From the NCBI RefSeq assembly GCF_029892515.1, contig NZ_JARXVF010000002.1:372001-436000 (forward strand): a stretch of DNA of 64,000 bases, read 5' to 3'. The position numbers and the translations under genes were made by a program. The stretch's first letter is position 1. Each line of letters opens with the position of its first letter. Below are positions 41,881 to 50,701 of the stretch, piece after piece. The notes beneath the pieces were generated by a model. The model had not been told where the DNA came from. It searched no databases and worked only from the letters and a program-made list of their open reading frames with translations. This DNA is from Pseudaminobacter soli (ex Li et al. 2025). GTDB taxonomy: Bacteria > Pseudomonadota > Alphaproteobacteria > Rhizobiales > Rhizobiaceae.

Positions 41881-42582
41881 TCAGTCCCAGTCAGTATCCA
41901 GAAGCGCCCGCGTTTCCGCGACCGCGACGTCCCAGATGGCCTGCATGTCCGCGTCAGGGCGCTGGAACAGGCCATGATAATTGCCTTCGCCAAGCATCTC
42001 GCGCTTGGTGGCTGCGTCGACGCGCGCCAGCCGGGCAAAGTCGATGCGCGGCTTGCTCTCGGCCGGCTGGGGCGCGTTCGCAAGGCGCGTCCAGGGGAAG
42101 TTCTCCATCCATGACGCGTGCGAGGCGGCCGGGTCGGTGTCCATCACCTTCTTCCAGGTGAGGGGCGCGCGCCACCAGTCGTGCATCTTCACCCGCGCAT
42201 CGGGATGCTCGTTCAGCCATTCCGAAATGACCGCCGTCGCCGGCGTGTTGCCGCCATGCCCGTTGACCACGAGAATGCGACGGAAGCCCGACCGGTACAT
42301 GCTGTCCAGAAGGTCGCCGATCACGCCGATATAGGTCGAGAGCTTCAGCGTCATCGTTCCCGGATAGGCGCTGAAGGACGAAGCCAATCCGTAGGGCACT
42401 ACCGGGAACACCGGGATGCCGAGAGGCGCTGCCGCATCGATCGAGATCTTCTGGGCCAGGATCATGTCGGTGCAGAGGCTGAGATAGGCGTGCTGCTCGA
42501 CGCTGCCGATCGGCAGGATGCAGCGGTCGTCCTTGGCGGCGCGCTCTTCCACCTGCATCCAATTCATCTCGGCTATGTCCAT
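41881..42582 (-). CDS. Creatininase family amidohydrolase
   Basis: 233 residues, one creatininase domain. Metal-binding motifs: LPIGSVEQHAYLSLCTD (residues about 23-39) and LVVNGHGGNTPA near 106. The family hydrolyses cyclic or linear amides; the true substrate here is unknown. First gene of the operon creatininase-permease-permease-ATPase-deacetylase, so it should act on the imported compound. Divergent from the MarR gene across two palindromes. Confidence 0.85.
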   Translation of the reverse strand: MDIAEMNWMQVEERAAKDDRCILPIGSVEQHAYLSLCTDMILAQKISIDAAAPLGIPVFPVVPYGLASSFSAYPGTMTLKLSTYIGVIGDLLDSMYRSGFRRILVVNGHGGNTPATAVISEWLNEHPDARVKMHDWWRAPLTWKKVMDTDPAASHASWMENFPWTRLANAPQPAESKPRIDFARLARVDAATKREMLGEGNYHGLFQRPDADMQAIWDVAVAETRALLDTDWD

Positions 42583-42679
42583 CGGGCTCTCACTTTCAGG
42601 CTATGCAAAGTCAGTTCCGCGCAGGCGCTTACGCTAGGGCACAAGCACAATCGGCGCCGCGTCGAAATAGTCCAATATT

Positions 42680-42745
42680 GTTCTATTAGGAACTAAAAAA
42701 AGAAATTGACAGCGGTTTTTGGCTAAGTCAAGTTCCATCCGGAAC
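42680..42745. promoter_or_regulatory. Two palindromic MarR-type operators
   Basis: GTTCTATTAGGAAC (42680-42693) and GTTCCATCCGGAAC (42732-42745), both of the form GTTC-yATym-GGAAC. They lie in the divergent region between the creatininase operon and the MarR gene, around a TTGACA at 42706. They are the likely binding sites of that MarR protein. Confidence 0.5.
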
Positions 42746-42771
42746 AAACAACGGGTGGAGGAGAAGTGACC

Positions 42772-43377
42772 ATGGCGTCGCTGGACACCGGGTTGACGAC
42801 TCTTGATGAACTGCTGATGGAAGCAGGCCGGCGAGACGCGCCCGAAGGGGCCGTCGACGACCTCGTCGCCGTCAAGCTCTGGCAGAATCCGTGCTGGTTT
42901 TCGTTCCGGATCAATTTCCTGGCGCTGCAGTTCAACGTGCCGATCTACCGCTGGATCGAAGTGGAATTCGGCCTGCAGCGCGTAGAGTTCGTGGTACTCT
43001 ACTCGCTTAGTCTCAAGAACGGCGTCACCGCGAGCGCCATCTGCAATTCGTCCGGCTTTCCGCGGAACACCATCAGCCGCGCCATTCAGAAGCTGATCGA
43101 CAAGAACATTGTCCGCCGCGAGGTAGATCCGGGCGATCTCAGGAGCTTTGTCCTCTATCTGACGGATGAAGGAAGACGGATCGTCGACGAGGCCATGCAG
43201 CCCATGCGCGAGCGCGAGCAGCTGATGCTGTCTTCGCTCAGCCCGGCCGAGCAGCTGATGCTCTCCGAGCTGCTGGCAAAGGTCGTCGCCGATTCGAGCA
43301 AGTGGCCAGAGACCTGGCCGTCAAACAAGAAGTCCAGCCAACAAACCGACACTCCCGAGGAGATGGAAGAAGTATGA
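42772..43377 (+). CDS. MarR family transcriptional regulator
   Basis: 201 residues, longer than the typical 140-160, with a 50-residue N-terminal extension (WQNPCWFSFRINFLALQFNV). Winged helix: VTASAICNSSGFPRNTISRAIQKLIDK, wing VRREVDPGDLRSFVLYLTDEGRRI. GGAGGAG precedes the ATG at 42772. It overlaps the peptide-binding protein gene by 4 nt (ATGA) and lies divergent from the dipeptide-type operon, so it probably controls both. Confidence 0.88.
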   Translation: MASLDTGLTTLDELLMEAGRRDAPEGAVDDLVAVKLWQNPCWFSFRINFLALQFNVPIYRWIEVEFGLQRVEFVVLYSLSLKNGVTASAICNSSGFPRNTISRAIQKLIDKNIVRREVDPGDLRSFVLYLTDEGRRIVDEAMQPMREREQLMLSSLSPAEQLMLSELLAKVVADSSKWPETWPSNKKSSQQTDTPEEMEEV

Positions 43378-44966
43378 ATCTGTTGCGCGCAACCACCGGG
43401 CTCGCGCTCGCCCTGGGCCTTTCAGCCGGCGTTTCCAGCGTCGCGCTCGCTGCCGATCTGACCATCGGCGTCCGCGCCGGCCCGGCCTCGATCGATCCGG
43501 ATTTCACCGCCACCGGCACCCATGCCGAAGCGATGAAGCACATCTTCGACACGCTCATCAAATCCGGCAACGATCTCCAGCTGGAGCCGGGCCTGGCTGA
43601 AAGCTGGCAGGCGATCGACGACACGACCTGGGAGTTCAAGCTGCGCAAGGGCGTGAAGTTCCATGACGGCTCGGACTTCACCGCCGAGGACGTCAAGTTC
43701 TCGATCGAGCGCATCCCGCACGTGACGGGCGCCAACCCGACGAGCGTCTATGTCCGCCGCGTCAAGGATGTCGAGATCGTCGATCCCTACACCGTTCGCG
43801 TCAAGACGGACGGCCCGGCGCCGACCCTGCCCAACGACTTCATCCGTCTCTTTGTCGTCTCGCACGTCGCGGCCAAGGATTATTCCGACACGCCCGAACA
43901 CGCGACCGAAGGCTTCAACTCGGGCAAGGCCGCGATCGGCACCGGTCCTTACAAGTTCGTCTCCTGGACGCCGAAGGAAGAGCTGGTTCTCGAGCGCTTC
44001 GACGACTACTGGGGCGGCAAGGAGCCGTGGGACAAGGTGATCCGCAAGGAACTGCCGAACGACGCCGCCCGCGTCGCTCAGCTCAAGGCCGGCCAGGTGG
44101 ACATCGTCGCACGCATCCCCGCGTCCGACATCGCGACGCTGGAAAACGACTCCTCGCTGAAGATCATCAAGACCGACAGCGTCTATGAGTTCCTGGTCTA
44201 TTTCGACTTCCGCGAACAGGCGCCGCAGATCACGGCCAATGACGGTTCCGCGCTGGCCAAGAACCCTTTCCTTGACCCGCGCGTGCGTGAGGCCTTCGAT
44301 CTGGCCATCGACCGCGAGACGATCACCGAAGTGGCGATGGAAGGCATGGGCAAGGCCCAGTCGCAGATCATCACGCCGAACATCTTCGGCTACAATCCGG
44401 CGATCCAGCTCACCCAGCCCGACATCGAAAAGGCCAAGCAGCTGTTGGCCGACGCCGGCTATCCGGACGGCTTCAAGGTGGTGTTCAACTTCACCAACGA
44501 CCGTCTGCCGAGCGACAAGGAAGTCGGCACCACGATCGCCCAGATGCTGGCGGCCATCAACGTAACGGTCGAAGCCAACGCTCAGCCGGGCGCGGTCTAC
44601 TTCCCGGCCAACACGCGGGGCGATTACAGCTTCGGCATGTCCGGCTGGGGCACGCTGACGGGCGAGGCGAACTATGCGCTGGCGGCACTCCTGCACACCA
44701 ACGACCCCGAGACCAAGCTGGGCGGCTTCAACGTCCATCACTACTCCAATCCGGAGATGGACAAGCTGATCGAAGGCGCGGCAGCCGAGATGGACACGCC
44801 GAAGCGCGAGATGCTGCTGCAGGATGCCAACGCCCTTGTCGCCAAGGAGCGTGCAATCCTGCCGATCGCGTCCACGGTTTCGGCCTGGGGCATGAAGAAG
44901 GAACTGACGATCACGCCGCGTTCCGACGAGGACACGCTGGCGATGAACATTCGCCCGGCGAACTGA
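43374..44966 (+). CDS. Dipeptide/oligopeptide ABC transporter binding protein
   Basis: 530 residues. A signal peptide (about 1-24, ending ALA) is followed by a family-5 solute-binding fold: LAESWQAIDDTTWEFKLRKGVKFHDG, then YFDFREQAP, PFLDPRVREAFDLAIDRETI, and LLADAGYPDG. This is the binding protein missing from the minus-strand dipeptide operon, and it is transcribed with the shared MarR regulator from the same control region. A strong hairpin follows before the peptidase gene. Confidence 0.93.
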   Translation: MNLLRATTGLALALGLSAGVSSVALAADLTIGVRAGPASIDPDFTATGTHAEAMKHIFDTLIKSGNDLQLEPGLAESWQAIDDTTWEFKLRKGVKFHDGSDFTAEDVKFSIERIPHVTGANPTSVYVRRVKDVEIVDPYTVRVKTDGPAPTLPNDFIRLFVVSHVAAKDYSDTPEHATEGFNSGKAAIGTGPYKFVSWTPKEELVLERFDDYWGGKEPWDKVIRKELPNDAARVAQLKAGQVDIVARIPASDIATLENDSSLKIIKTDSVYEFLVYFDFREQAPQITANDGSALAKNPFLDPRVREAFDLAIDRETITEVAMEGMGKAQSQIITPNIFGYNPAIQLTQPDIEKAKQLLADAGYPDGFKVVFNFTNDRLPSDKEVGTTIAQMLAAINVTVEANAQPGAVYFPANTRGDYSFGMSGWGTLTGEANYALAALLHTNDPETKLGGFNVHHYSNPEMDKLIEGAAAEMDTPKREMLLQDANALVAKERAILPIASTVSAWGMKKELTITPRSDEDTLAMNIRPAN

Positions 44967-44983
44967 ACCGGCAAATGAGACCT

Positions 44984-45009
44984 AGCGGCCGCCTTTCGGG
45001 GCGGCCGCT
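44984..45009 (+). terminator. Hairpin between binding-protein and peptidase genes
   Basis: AGCGGCCGCC (44984-44993) with GGCGGCCGCT (45000-45009), a perfect 10-bp stem with a 6-nt loop, followed by CCACTTTT. It may partly terminate, lowering expression of the peptidase relative to the binding protein. Confidence 0.55.
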
Positions 45010-45030
45010 CCACTTTTGAGGAATATCCAA

Positions 45031-45975
45031 ATGGGACCTGTTGCACTGGCGATCCATGGCGGCTGCGGCGTCATGGCCAAGCTCGACCTGAGCGAAGAGG
45101 AATGGGCGGCCGCCCGCGTCGATCTGCGCCGCTCGCTCGAAGCCGGCTGGGCCATTCTGTCGGCTGGTGGGAGCGCGCTCGATGCGGTCCAGGCGGCGGT
45201 GATCGTCATGGAGGATTCGCCGCACTTCAACGCCGGCTATGGTGCCGCCCTCAATGCGGCCGGCTATCATGAGCTCGACGCCTCGATCATGGACGGTCAA
45301 ACGCAAACCGGTGGCGCGGTTGCCGGGTCCCGGCATATCCGCAACCCGATCCGCGCGGCGCGTCTGGTCATGGAGCGCGGCGAGGCAGTGCTTCTGGCAG
45401 GTCATGCCGCCGACGACTATGCGAAGGCTGGCGGCCTCGAGGTTGTGCCGAACAGCCATTTCACGACCGAGCGCCGGGTGAACGCACTCGCCGCCATGAA
45501 GGAACATGAAAAGCAGGGCACCGCGGCCAAGGCCAGCGAGTCCGAAAAGCACGGCACGGTCGGCGCAGTTGCACTAGATGCAGCCGGCCACCTTGCGGCT
45601 GCTACCTCGACCGGTGGCTACAACAACAAGCCAGAAGGCCGCGTCGGCGATTCACCGATCATCGGCGCCGGCACCTATGCGCGCGACGGCGTCTGCGCAG
45701 TCTCGGGCACCGGCAAGGGCGAGTTCTTCATCTTGCATGCGGTGGGCCATGAAGTGGCGTCGCGCGTTGCCTATCTCGGCGAGAGCCTTGAGCAGGCATC
45801 GTCGAAGATCATCATCGACGAGTTCCAGCCGCGCAGCATCGGCGCCGGGCTGGTGGCCGTCGACGCCAAGGGCAACATCGCGGCGCCCTACAACACCGAC
45901 GGCATGTTCCGCGGCTGGGTGACGCCCGAGGGCAAGTTCTTCGTGGGAACCCACGACCAGGTTTTTGCCCTGTAA
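45031..45975 (+). CDS. Isoaspartyl peptidase / L-asparaginase (Ntn hydrolase)
   Basis: 314 residues. A precursor that self-cleaves before Thr176 in HGTVGAVALD, which becomes the N-terminal nucleophile. Other family marks: LAIHGGCGVM at the start, NAGYGAALN near 68, GVCAVSGTGKGEFFI, and a late AAPYNTDGMFRG. It hydrolyses isoaspartyl dipeptides and asparagine. TTGAGGAA precedes the ATG at 45031. Following a peptide-binding protein, it fits breakdown of imported peptides. Confidence 0.93.
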   Translation: MGPVALAIHGGCGVMAKLDLSEEEWAAARVDLRRSLEAGWAILSAGGSALDAVQAAVIVMEDSPHFNAGYGAALNAAGYHELDASIMDGQTQTGGAVAGSRHIRNPIRAARLVMERGEAVLLAGHAADDYAKAGGLEVVPNSHFTTERRVNALAAMKEHEKQGTAAKASESEKHGTVGAVALDAAGHLAAATSTGGYNNKPEGRVGDSPIIGAGTYARDGVCAVSGTGKGEFFILHAVGHEVASRVAYLGESLEQASSKIIIDEFQPRSIGAGLVAVDAKGNIAAPYNTDGMFRGWVTPEGKFFVGTHDQVFAL

Positions 45976-46005
45976 TTGGGCCTTCACTACGGTAGCTCGG
46001 GCCCC

Positions 46006-46040
46006 GCGGCGGCGCATCTGGCGATGCGCCGTCGCTTTTA
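46006..46040. terminator. Bidirectional terminator between convergent genes
   Basis: A 13-bp stem (46006-46018 with 46023-46035, one wobble) followed by TTTTATT. It separates the peptidase gene from the convergent ornithine cyclodeaminase gene. Confidence 0.65.
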
Positions 46041-46043
46041 TTA

Positions 46044-47105
46044 TCAGGCGACCTCGGCCTGCTTGGCGGCGTGCCGCAGCAGCATGCCGAACAGGTCGCG
46101 CGGCTCGTCGGGATCGGCCAGAAGGTCGAGCTTTTCGTAGAGGCCGGTCGACTGAAGGCGGTCGCGCACATAGCGCAGCGCCGAAAAATCCTCGGTGGCA
46201 AAGCCGACCGAGTCGAACAGCGTGATCTGGGCAGGATCGCGCCGCCCTTCCACCTCGCCGGTCATCACCTGCCAAAGCTCGATCACCGGATGATCTGCAT
46301 CTAGCTGCTGGATCTCGCCCTCGATGCGGGTCTGCGGCGGATATTCCACGAAAATGTCGGAACGCAGCAGGATGTCGCGATGCAGCTCGGTCTTGCCCGG
46401 GCAGTCGCCGCCCACTGCGTTGATGTGCACGCCGTTGCCGACCATGTTGTCGGTGAGGATCGTGGCATACTGCTTGTCGGCGGTGACGGTGGTGATGATC
46501 TGCGCACCCTCGACGGCCTCCTGAGCCGAATGACAGATGGCGATGTCAAATCCTTTGCCGGCAAGGTTGCTTGCGCATTTCCGACTTGCCGAGGCATCGA
46601 TGTCGAACAGGCGCAGCCTGTTGACGCCGAGCAGGGCCTTGAAGGCAATTGCCTGGAACTCCGACTGCGCGCCATTGCCGATGATGGCCATCGTGTCGGC
46701 GTTCTTGGGCGCCAGATATTTGGCCGCGACGGCGGAAGTAGCTGCGGTGCGCAGCGCCGTCAGGATCGTCATTTCTGTAAGCAGCATCGGATAGCCGTTG
46801 CCGACATCGGCGAGCACGCCGAAGGCGGTGACCGTCTGGCGGCCGTCGCGCGTGTTGCTCGGGTGGCCGTTGACATATTTGAAGCCGTAGAGCTGGCCGT
46901 CGCTGGTCGGCATCAGTTCGATGACGCCTTCCCGGCTGTGCGAGGCGACGCGCGGCGTCTTGTCGAAGACCGGCCAGCGCTTGAAATCCTCCTCGATATA
47001 GCCGGCAAGCTCCACCAGGAAGCGCTCCACGCCGATACGCAGCACCAGCGTCATCATGTTGTCGACGCTGACGAAGGGGACGATGTTGAGGGCGGGGTTG
47101 GTCAT
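46044..47105 (-). CDS. Ornithine cyclodeaminase family protein
   Basis: 353 residues. NAD-dependent, converts ornithine to proline with loss of ammonia. Landmarks: KYVNGHPSNTRDGRQTVTAFG near 75-95, LTALRTAATSAVAAKYLA near 117, and the NAD-binding AIIGNGAQSEFQAIAF near 141. It lies 1 nt after the arginase gene, so arginine can go to ornithine and then to proline within one operon. The length fits true ornithine cyclodeaminases. Confidence 0.92.
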   Translation of the reverse strand: MTNPALNIVPFVSVDNMMTLVLRIGVERFLVELAGYIEEDFKRWPVFDKTPRVASHSREGVIELMPTSDGQLYGFKYVNGHPSNTRDGRQTVTAFGVLADVGNGYPMLLTEMTILTALRTAATSAVAAKYLAPKNADTMAIIGNGAQSEFQAIAFKALLGVNRLRLFDIDASASRKCASNLAGKGFDIAICHSAQEAVEGAQIITTVTADKQYATILTDNMVGNGVHINAVGGDCPGKTELHRDILLRSDIFVEYPPQTRIEGEIQQLDADHPVIELWQVMTGEVEGRRDPAQITLFDSVGFATEDFSALRYVRDRLQSTGLYEKLDLLADPDEPRDLFGMLLRHAAKQAEVA

Positions 47106-47106
47106 G

Positions 47107-48027
47107 TCAGTAGCTCCGGGTGGGGCGGTCCATGATACGGCGCCCCATCAGGCTTGCCGTCAGATCGACCATGAGGGTTGCCGTGCGTCCGCGTTCGTCG
47201 AGGAAGGGGTTCAGCTCAACCAGGTCGAGGCTGGTCACCAGCCCACTGTCGTGCAGCATCTCCATCACCAGATGCGCCTCGCGGAAGGTGGCGCCGCCGG
47301 GCACAGTGGTGCCGACCGCCGGCGCGATGGAAGGGTCGAGAAAATCGACATCGAGGCTGACATGGAGCATGCCGTTTTCTGCGGCGACGCGCGCGAGGAA
47401 ATCGCGCAGCAGCGGCGCGATGCCGTGCTCGTCGATCGCGCGCATATCATACATCAAGACGCCCGCGTCCTTCAGCGCAATGCGCTCGGCGGGATCGACG
47501 CTGCGGATGCCCAGCGTGCAAATGCGTTTGGGATCGACCGCGGAGGTTACCTGCGGAAGATATCCTTCGAAGCCCGGCAGGCCGGCAACATATGCGAGCG
47601 GAACGCCGTGCAGGTTGCCGCTGGTCGTGGTGTCGAGCGTGTGGAAGTCCGTATGCGCATCGAGCCACAGGACGAACAGCGGCCGGCCGATCTCGGCCGC
47701 GCGACGGGCGACGCCCGAAACGGTGCCGGCCGAAATGCTGTGGTCCCCGCCAAGGAAGATCGGCATTGCGTCGGTGCTGGCCTGGTAGGCCGCATCAGCG
47801 AGCGCTCCCGTCCAGGCCGCAATCTCGGGCAGGGCCTTCAGCGCCGGGTTGCGATGGCTCGCTGGCCGGGCGGCTTCGCGCGTCACTGCGCCGAGATCCT
47901 CGACCGTGTGGCCGAGCTCGGTGAGAGCTTCGACGAGGCCCGCCACACGCAGCGCGCTGGGCCCCATTTCACAACCTTTGCGTCCGGTTCCGTCTTGAAC
48001 CGGCGCGCCCAAAATCCTGCAATGCAT
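47107..48027 (-). CDS. rocF: Arginase
   Basis: 306 residues. Hydrolyses arginine to ornithine and urea. Manganese ligands are visible in FLGGDHSISAGT, LWLDAHTDFHTLDTTTSGNLHG and SLDVDFLDPSIAPAVGT. The ATG at 48027 gives the family start (MHCRILGAP); in-frame starts further upstream would run into the divergent Lrp control region. Followed directly by the ornithine cyclodeaminase gene. An Lrp regulator is divergent, as usual for arginine catabolism in rhizobia. Confidence 0.93.
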   Translation of the reverse strand: MHCRILGAPVQDGTGRKGCEMGPSALRVAGLVEALTELGHTVEDLGAVTREAARPASHRNPALKALPEIAAWTGALADAAYQASTDAMPIFLGGDHSISAGTVSGVARRAAEIGRPLFVLWLDAHTDFHTLDTTTSGNLHGVPLAYVAGLPGFEGYLPQVTSAVDPKRICTLGIRSVDPAERIALKDAGVLMYDMRAIDEHGIAPLLRDFLARVAAENGMLHVSLDVDFLDPSIAPAVGTTVPGGATFREAHLVMEMLHDSGLVTSLDLVELNPFLDERGRTATLMVDLTASLMGRRIMDRPTRSY

Positions 48028-48097
48028 ATTGGTCCGTCCGTGGAATGAATTTCGCCGGCATTCTAAGCCGATTGCGGTGGCGGAATGAACGGATTGA

Positions 48098-48150
48098 ATT
48101 GGCAAACCTATCGATCTGTATTATCAAATTGGTATATTGCTCTTGCCAAT
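48098..48150. promoter_or_regulatory. Inverted repeat between arginase and Lrp genes
   Basis: ATTGGCAA (48098-48105) and TTGCCAAT (48143-48150), perfect arms 37 nt apart, with AATTGG and TATATT between. A likely binding region for the divergent Lrp-type regulator. Confidence 0.45.
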
Positions 48151-48162
48151 ATGAGAACTGGA

Positions 48163-48600
48163 ATGGACGAGCTCGACGAAAGCCTGATCAAGCTGCTGCG
48201 TCACGACGGGCGTCGGAGCATCTCCGACCTGGCCTCGGACCTTGGCGTTTCGCGCGCCACCGCGCGCGCCAGGCTGGAGAAGCTGGAGCGCTCCGGTGAC
48301 ATTCTCGGCTACACGGTGATCCTGCGTGCCGACGCAGTCGACCAGCCGGTGCGCGGCATCATGATGATCGAAATTGCGGGCCACGTCACCGACAGGGTCG
48401 TGCAGGTCCTGGGCGGCTTTTCGGAAATCTCGGCCATCCACACCACCAACGGCCGGTGGGACCTCATTGTCGAATTCGGCACCACCACCTTGACCGATCT
48501 CGATGCGGTGCTGCGCCGCATCCGCCTCATTCCCGGGGTGACCAACAGCGAAACCAGCCTGCTCCTGGCCACGCCGCGCAGCACCAAGGCCAAGCTTTAG
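48163..48600 (+). CDS. Lrp/AsnC family regulator of arginine catabolism
   Basis: 145 residues. DNA-binding part LDESLIKLLRHDGRRSISDL with LGVSRATARARLEKLE, then the RAM effector domain with MMIEIAGHVTDRVV and GRWDLIVEFGTT. Starts at 48151 (MRTGMDELD) or 48163 are both possible. It is divergent from arginase-ornithine cyclodeaminase and probably activates them when arginine or ornithine is present. Confidence 0.88.
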   Translation: MDELDESLIKLLRHDGRRSISDLASDLGVSRATARARLEKLERSGDILGYTVILRADAVDQPVRGIMMIEIAGHVTDRVVQVLGGFSEISAIHTTNGRWDLIVEFGTTTLTDLDAVLRRIRLIPGVTNSETSLLLATPRSTKAKL

Positions 48601-48714
48601 CCTCAGCATTCTGCTCCAAAGGTCCTGTCGTCGCGACTTCGAGGGAAGGTCTCTCGAAGGGGCGCGAACTCGCGTCTGTGGAAGGGTGAAGTCGTTAGCC
48701 GTTCATGGATGGGT

Positions 48715-48730
48715 GTTCATGGACATGAAC
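48715..48730. promoter_or_regulatory. Palindrome GTTCAT-N4-ATGAAC upstream of binding-protein gene
   Basis: GTTCATGGACATGAAC. The same arms with a 4-nt centre recur at 52255-52270 over the iclR start. An extra GTTCAT half-site lies 15 nt upstream (48700). The likely operator for the IclR-type regulator at 51469-52260. Confidence 0.5.
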
Positions 48731-48853
48731 GACATTCTCCTGAAAGAACAGAGAAAGAGTCGTAACCTATATGACAGGCGGGTTCTTGGCGCTGTCTTGT
48801 CTCGCCATTGTGTCAATCTATCGGGCCTCGTGAAGGCAATTGGAGGAATTGTA

Positions 48854-49699
48854 ATGATCAGCAGACGTTCGCTCATGGCGCTTGTGTCTGTGCTGGCCTT
48901 GGGCGTGCCGGCAGCCGGGATCGCCCATGCTAAGGAATGGAAGACGGTCACCGTCGGCGTCGAAGGCGCTTTCCCGCCCTTCAATGCAACGACGCCGAGC
49001 GGCGAGCTCGAAGGCTTCGACCTGGATGTGGCCAAGGAAGTCTGCAAGCGCGCCGAGCTCGACTGCAAGATCGTGGCGCAGGACTGGGACAGCCAGATTC
49101 CCTCGCTCGTCGCCGGCAAGTTCGATGTCGTGCTGACCATGGGCCCGAACCCGAAGCGCCGTGAAGTGATCGACTTCACCGATCCCTATGCGATCACCCC
49201 GAACACCTTCCTGGTGAGCGCCGACGGCCCGCTGGCGGAACTGCCGCATACCGGTGAGCATCTTTCGATCGACACCGAGGAAGGCAAGCAGGCCCTCAAG
49301 GACCTGAAGGACGTGCTGAAGGGCTCGACGCTCGGCGCCTCGCTGTCCACCAGCCAGCTTCAGTTCGTTGAGGAGAACTTCAAGGACGTGGCCACGGTGC
49401 GCAGCTACAAGGGTTCCGAGCAGAGCCAGCTCGACCTCAAGGGCGGCCGCCTCGATGGCCAATTCGACAATGTCGTCTTCGTCGTCGATCGCGCCAAGAA
49501 GAGCGGCGGCGCGCTGAAGGTCAGCGGCCCGCTGCTCACCGGCGGCATCATGGCCACCAATGTGTGCATGGGTATCCGCAAGAACGAGCCAGAGCTGCAG
49601 GCCATCCTGAACAAGGCCATCGACTCAATGCGCGACGACGGCACGCTGAAGCAGATGTCCGAAAAGTGGTTCGGCGCTGACGTCAGCCCGCGCACCTGA
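48854..49699 (+). CDS. Amino-acid ABC transporter binding protein (His/Arg/Orn type)
   Basis: 281 residues. A signal peptide covers 1-26 (ending AHA). A family-3 solute-binding fold follows: VEGAFPPFNATTPSGELEGF, the classic DLDVAKEVCKRA, MGPNPKRREVIDFTDPY and a final GTLKQMSEKWFG. GGAGGAATTGTA precedes the ATG at 48854. It lies far from its likely permeases (53290-55516) but shares a palindrome with the iclR gene next to them. A perfect terminator follows at 49721. Confidence 0.92.
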   Translation: MISRRSLMALVSVLALGVPAAGIAHAKEWKTVTVGVEGAFPPFNATTPSGELEGFDLDVAKEVCKRAELDCKIVAQDWDSQIPSLVAGKFDVVLTMGPNPKRREVIDFTDPYAITPNTFLVSADGPLAELPHTGEHLSIDTEEGKQALKDLKDVLKGSTLGASLSTSQLQFVEENFKDVATVRSYKGSEQSQLDLKGGRLDGQFDNVVFVVDRAKKSGGALKVSGPLLTGGIMATNVCMGIRKNEPELQAILNKAIDSMRDDGTLKQMSEKWFGADVSPRT

Positions 49700-49720
49700 T
49701 TACAGGCATAACCTGAAATA

Positions 49721-49754
49721 GAAAACGGCCGCCAATCCGGCGGCCGTTTTCATT
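49721..49754. terminator. Bidirectional terminator after binding-protein gene
   Basis: GAAAACGGCCGCC (49721-49733) with GGCGGCCGTTTTC (49739-49751), a perfect 13-bp stem with T-runs on both strands; it separates convergent genes. Confidence 0.8.
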
Positions 49755-49797
49755 TGCGGTCAGTGCTTGGGAGGATGCTAGACCGCTGCTTGCGGTA

Positions 49798-50691
49798 CTA
49801 GACCGCGTGTTGCTTGGCGTGGCGCACCACGTCGGCATGGGTGGCGAACCACACGCCGGGATGGCTGCGGATGTGGCGGATGAGTTCTTCCAGCAGCCAA
49901 ATGCGCGAGCGGTGCCCGATGATGTCGGGATGCATGGTGAGCTGGAAAAGGCCGCCCTCGGCATAGGCCGCGTCGAACTCGCGCATGAATATGCCGAGGA
50001 TGTCGGCCGGCGCGATCTGCGGACGCAGGCCGCCCCAGCGGTCCATGATCAGATAGGCCGCGTCATCGCGGATCCACTCCACTGGGAGCTCGACCACGCC
50101 GGTCGGTTCGCCGTCCATCAAAAGCTCATAGCAATCGACATCTGCCATCAGCGAGGAGTCGTAGAGCAGGCCCATATCCTTGGTGATCTGCAGCGTGTGT
50201 GCGCTGAAATCCCAGGAAGGAGTGCGGATGCCGACCGGCCGGACACCGACGATCTCCTCGAGCTTGTCGGCCGCGCGCAACTGCAACTCGCGCTCGGTTG
50301 CGCCGTCGAGCAGCGTATTGCGCTCGTGGATCCAGCCATGCAGCGCGATCTCGTTTCCGGCGGCTGCCAGGCCGCGCTGCTCGTCGGGATAGAGCATCGC
50401 CGAGACAGCCGGTACGAAGAAGCTCGCCCTGATGTCGTAGCGTTCGAGAAGCGCACGGATGCGCGGAATGCCCTGGCGCGGGCCGAACTGGCCCTGCGAC
50501 AGCGCACTGACCGACTTGCCGCCGTCGCGCAGCTCGAAGGATTCGTGGTCGCTGTCGAAGGACAGCGCCACCGCGCAGCGCGCGCCATCTGCCCAGGAGG
50601 CAGGCTTCAGGCTGCGGCCGGCGCGCACGTGGTTGAGCACGCCGCGCCAGCGTTCTTCGGGCCAGTTCCAAGTGTCGAGTACTTTATCCAT
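49798..50691 (-). CDS. Polysaccharide deacetylase family protein (paralogue of 37333-38220)
   Basis: 297 residues, clearly paralogous over its whole length to the protein at 37333 (shared VRAGRSLKP, ALSFDSDHE, LHGWIHE, RTPSWDFS, VELPVEWIRDDA). No signal peptide. GAGAG precedes the ATG at 50691. It is followed on the same strand (upstream in transcription) by an SDR and an IclR gene, so it appears to be part of a second catabolic operon. The substrate is unknown; an amide or carbamoyl small molecule is plausible. Confidence 0.85.
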   Translation of the reverse strand: MDKVLDTWNWPEERWRGVLNHVRAGRSLKPASWADGARCAVALSFDSDHESFELRDGGKSVSALSQGQFGPRQGIPRIRALLERYDIRASFFVPAVSAMLYPDEQRGLAAAGNEIALHGWIHERNTLLDGATERELQLRAADKLEEIVGVRPVGIRTPSWDFSAHTLQITKDMGLLYDSSLMADVDCYELLMDGEPTGVVELPVEWIRDDAAYLIMDRWGGLRPQIAPADILGIFMREFDAAYAEGGLFQLTMHPDIIGHRSRIWLLEELIRHIRSHPGVWFATHADVVRHAKQHAV

Positions 50692-50701
50692 TGCAATTCT
50701 C

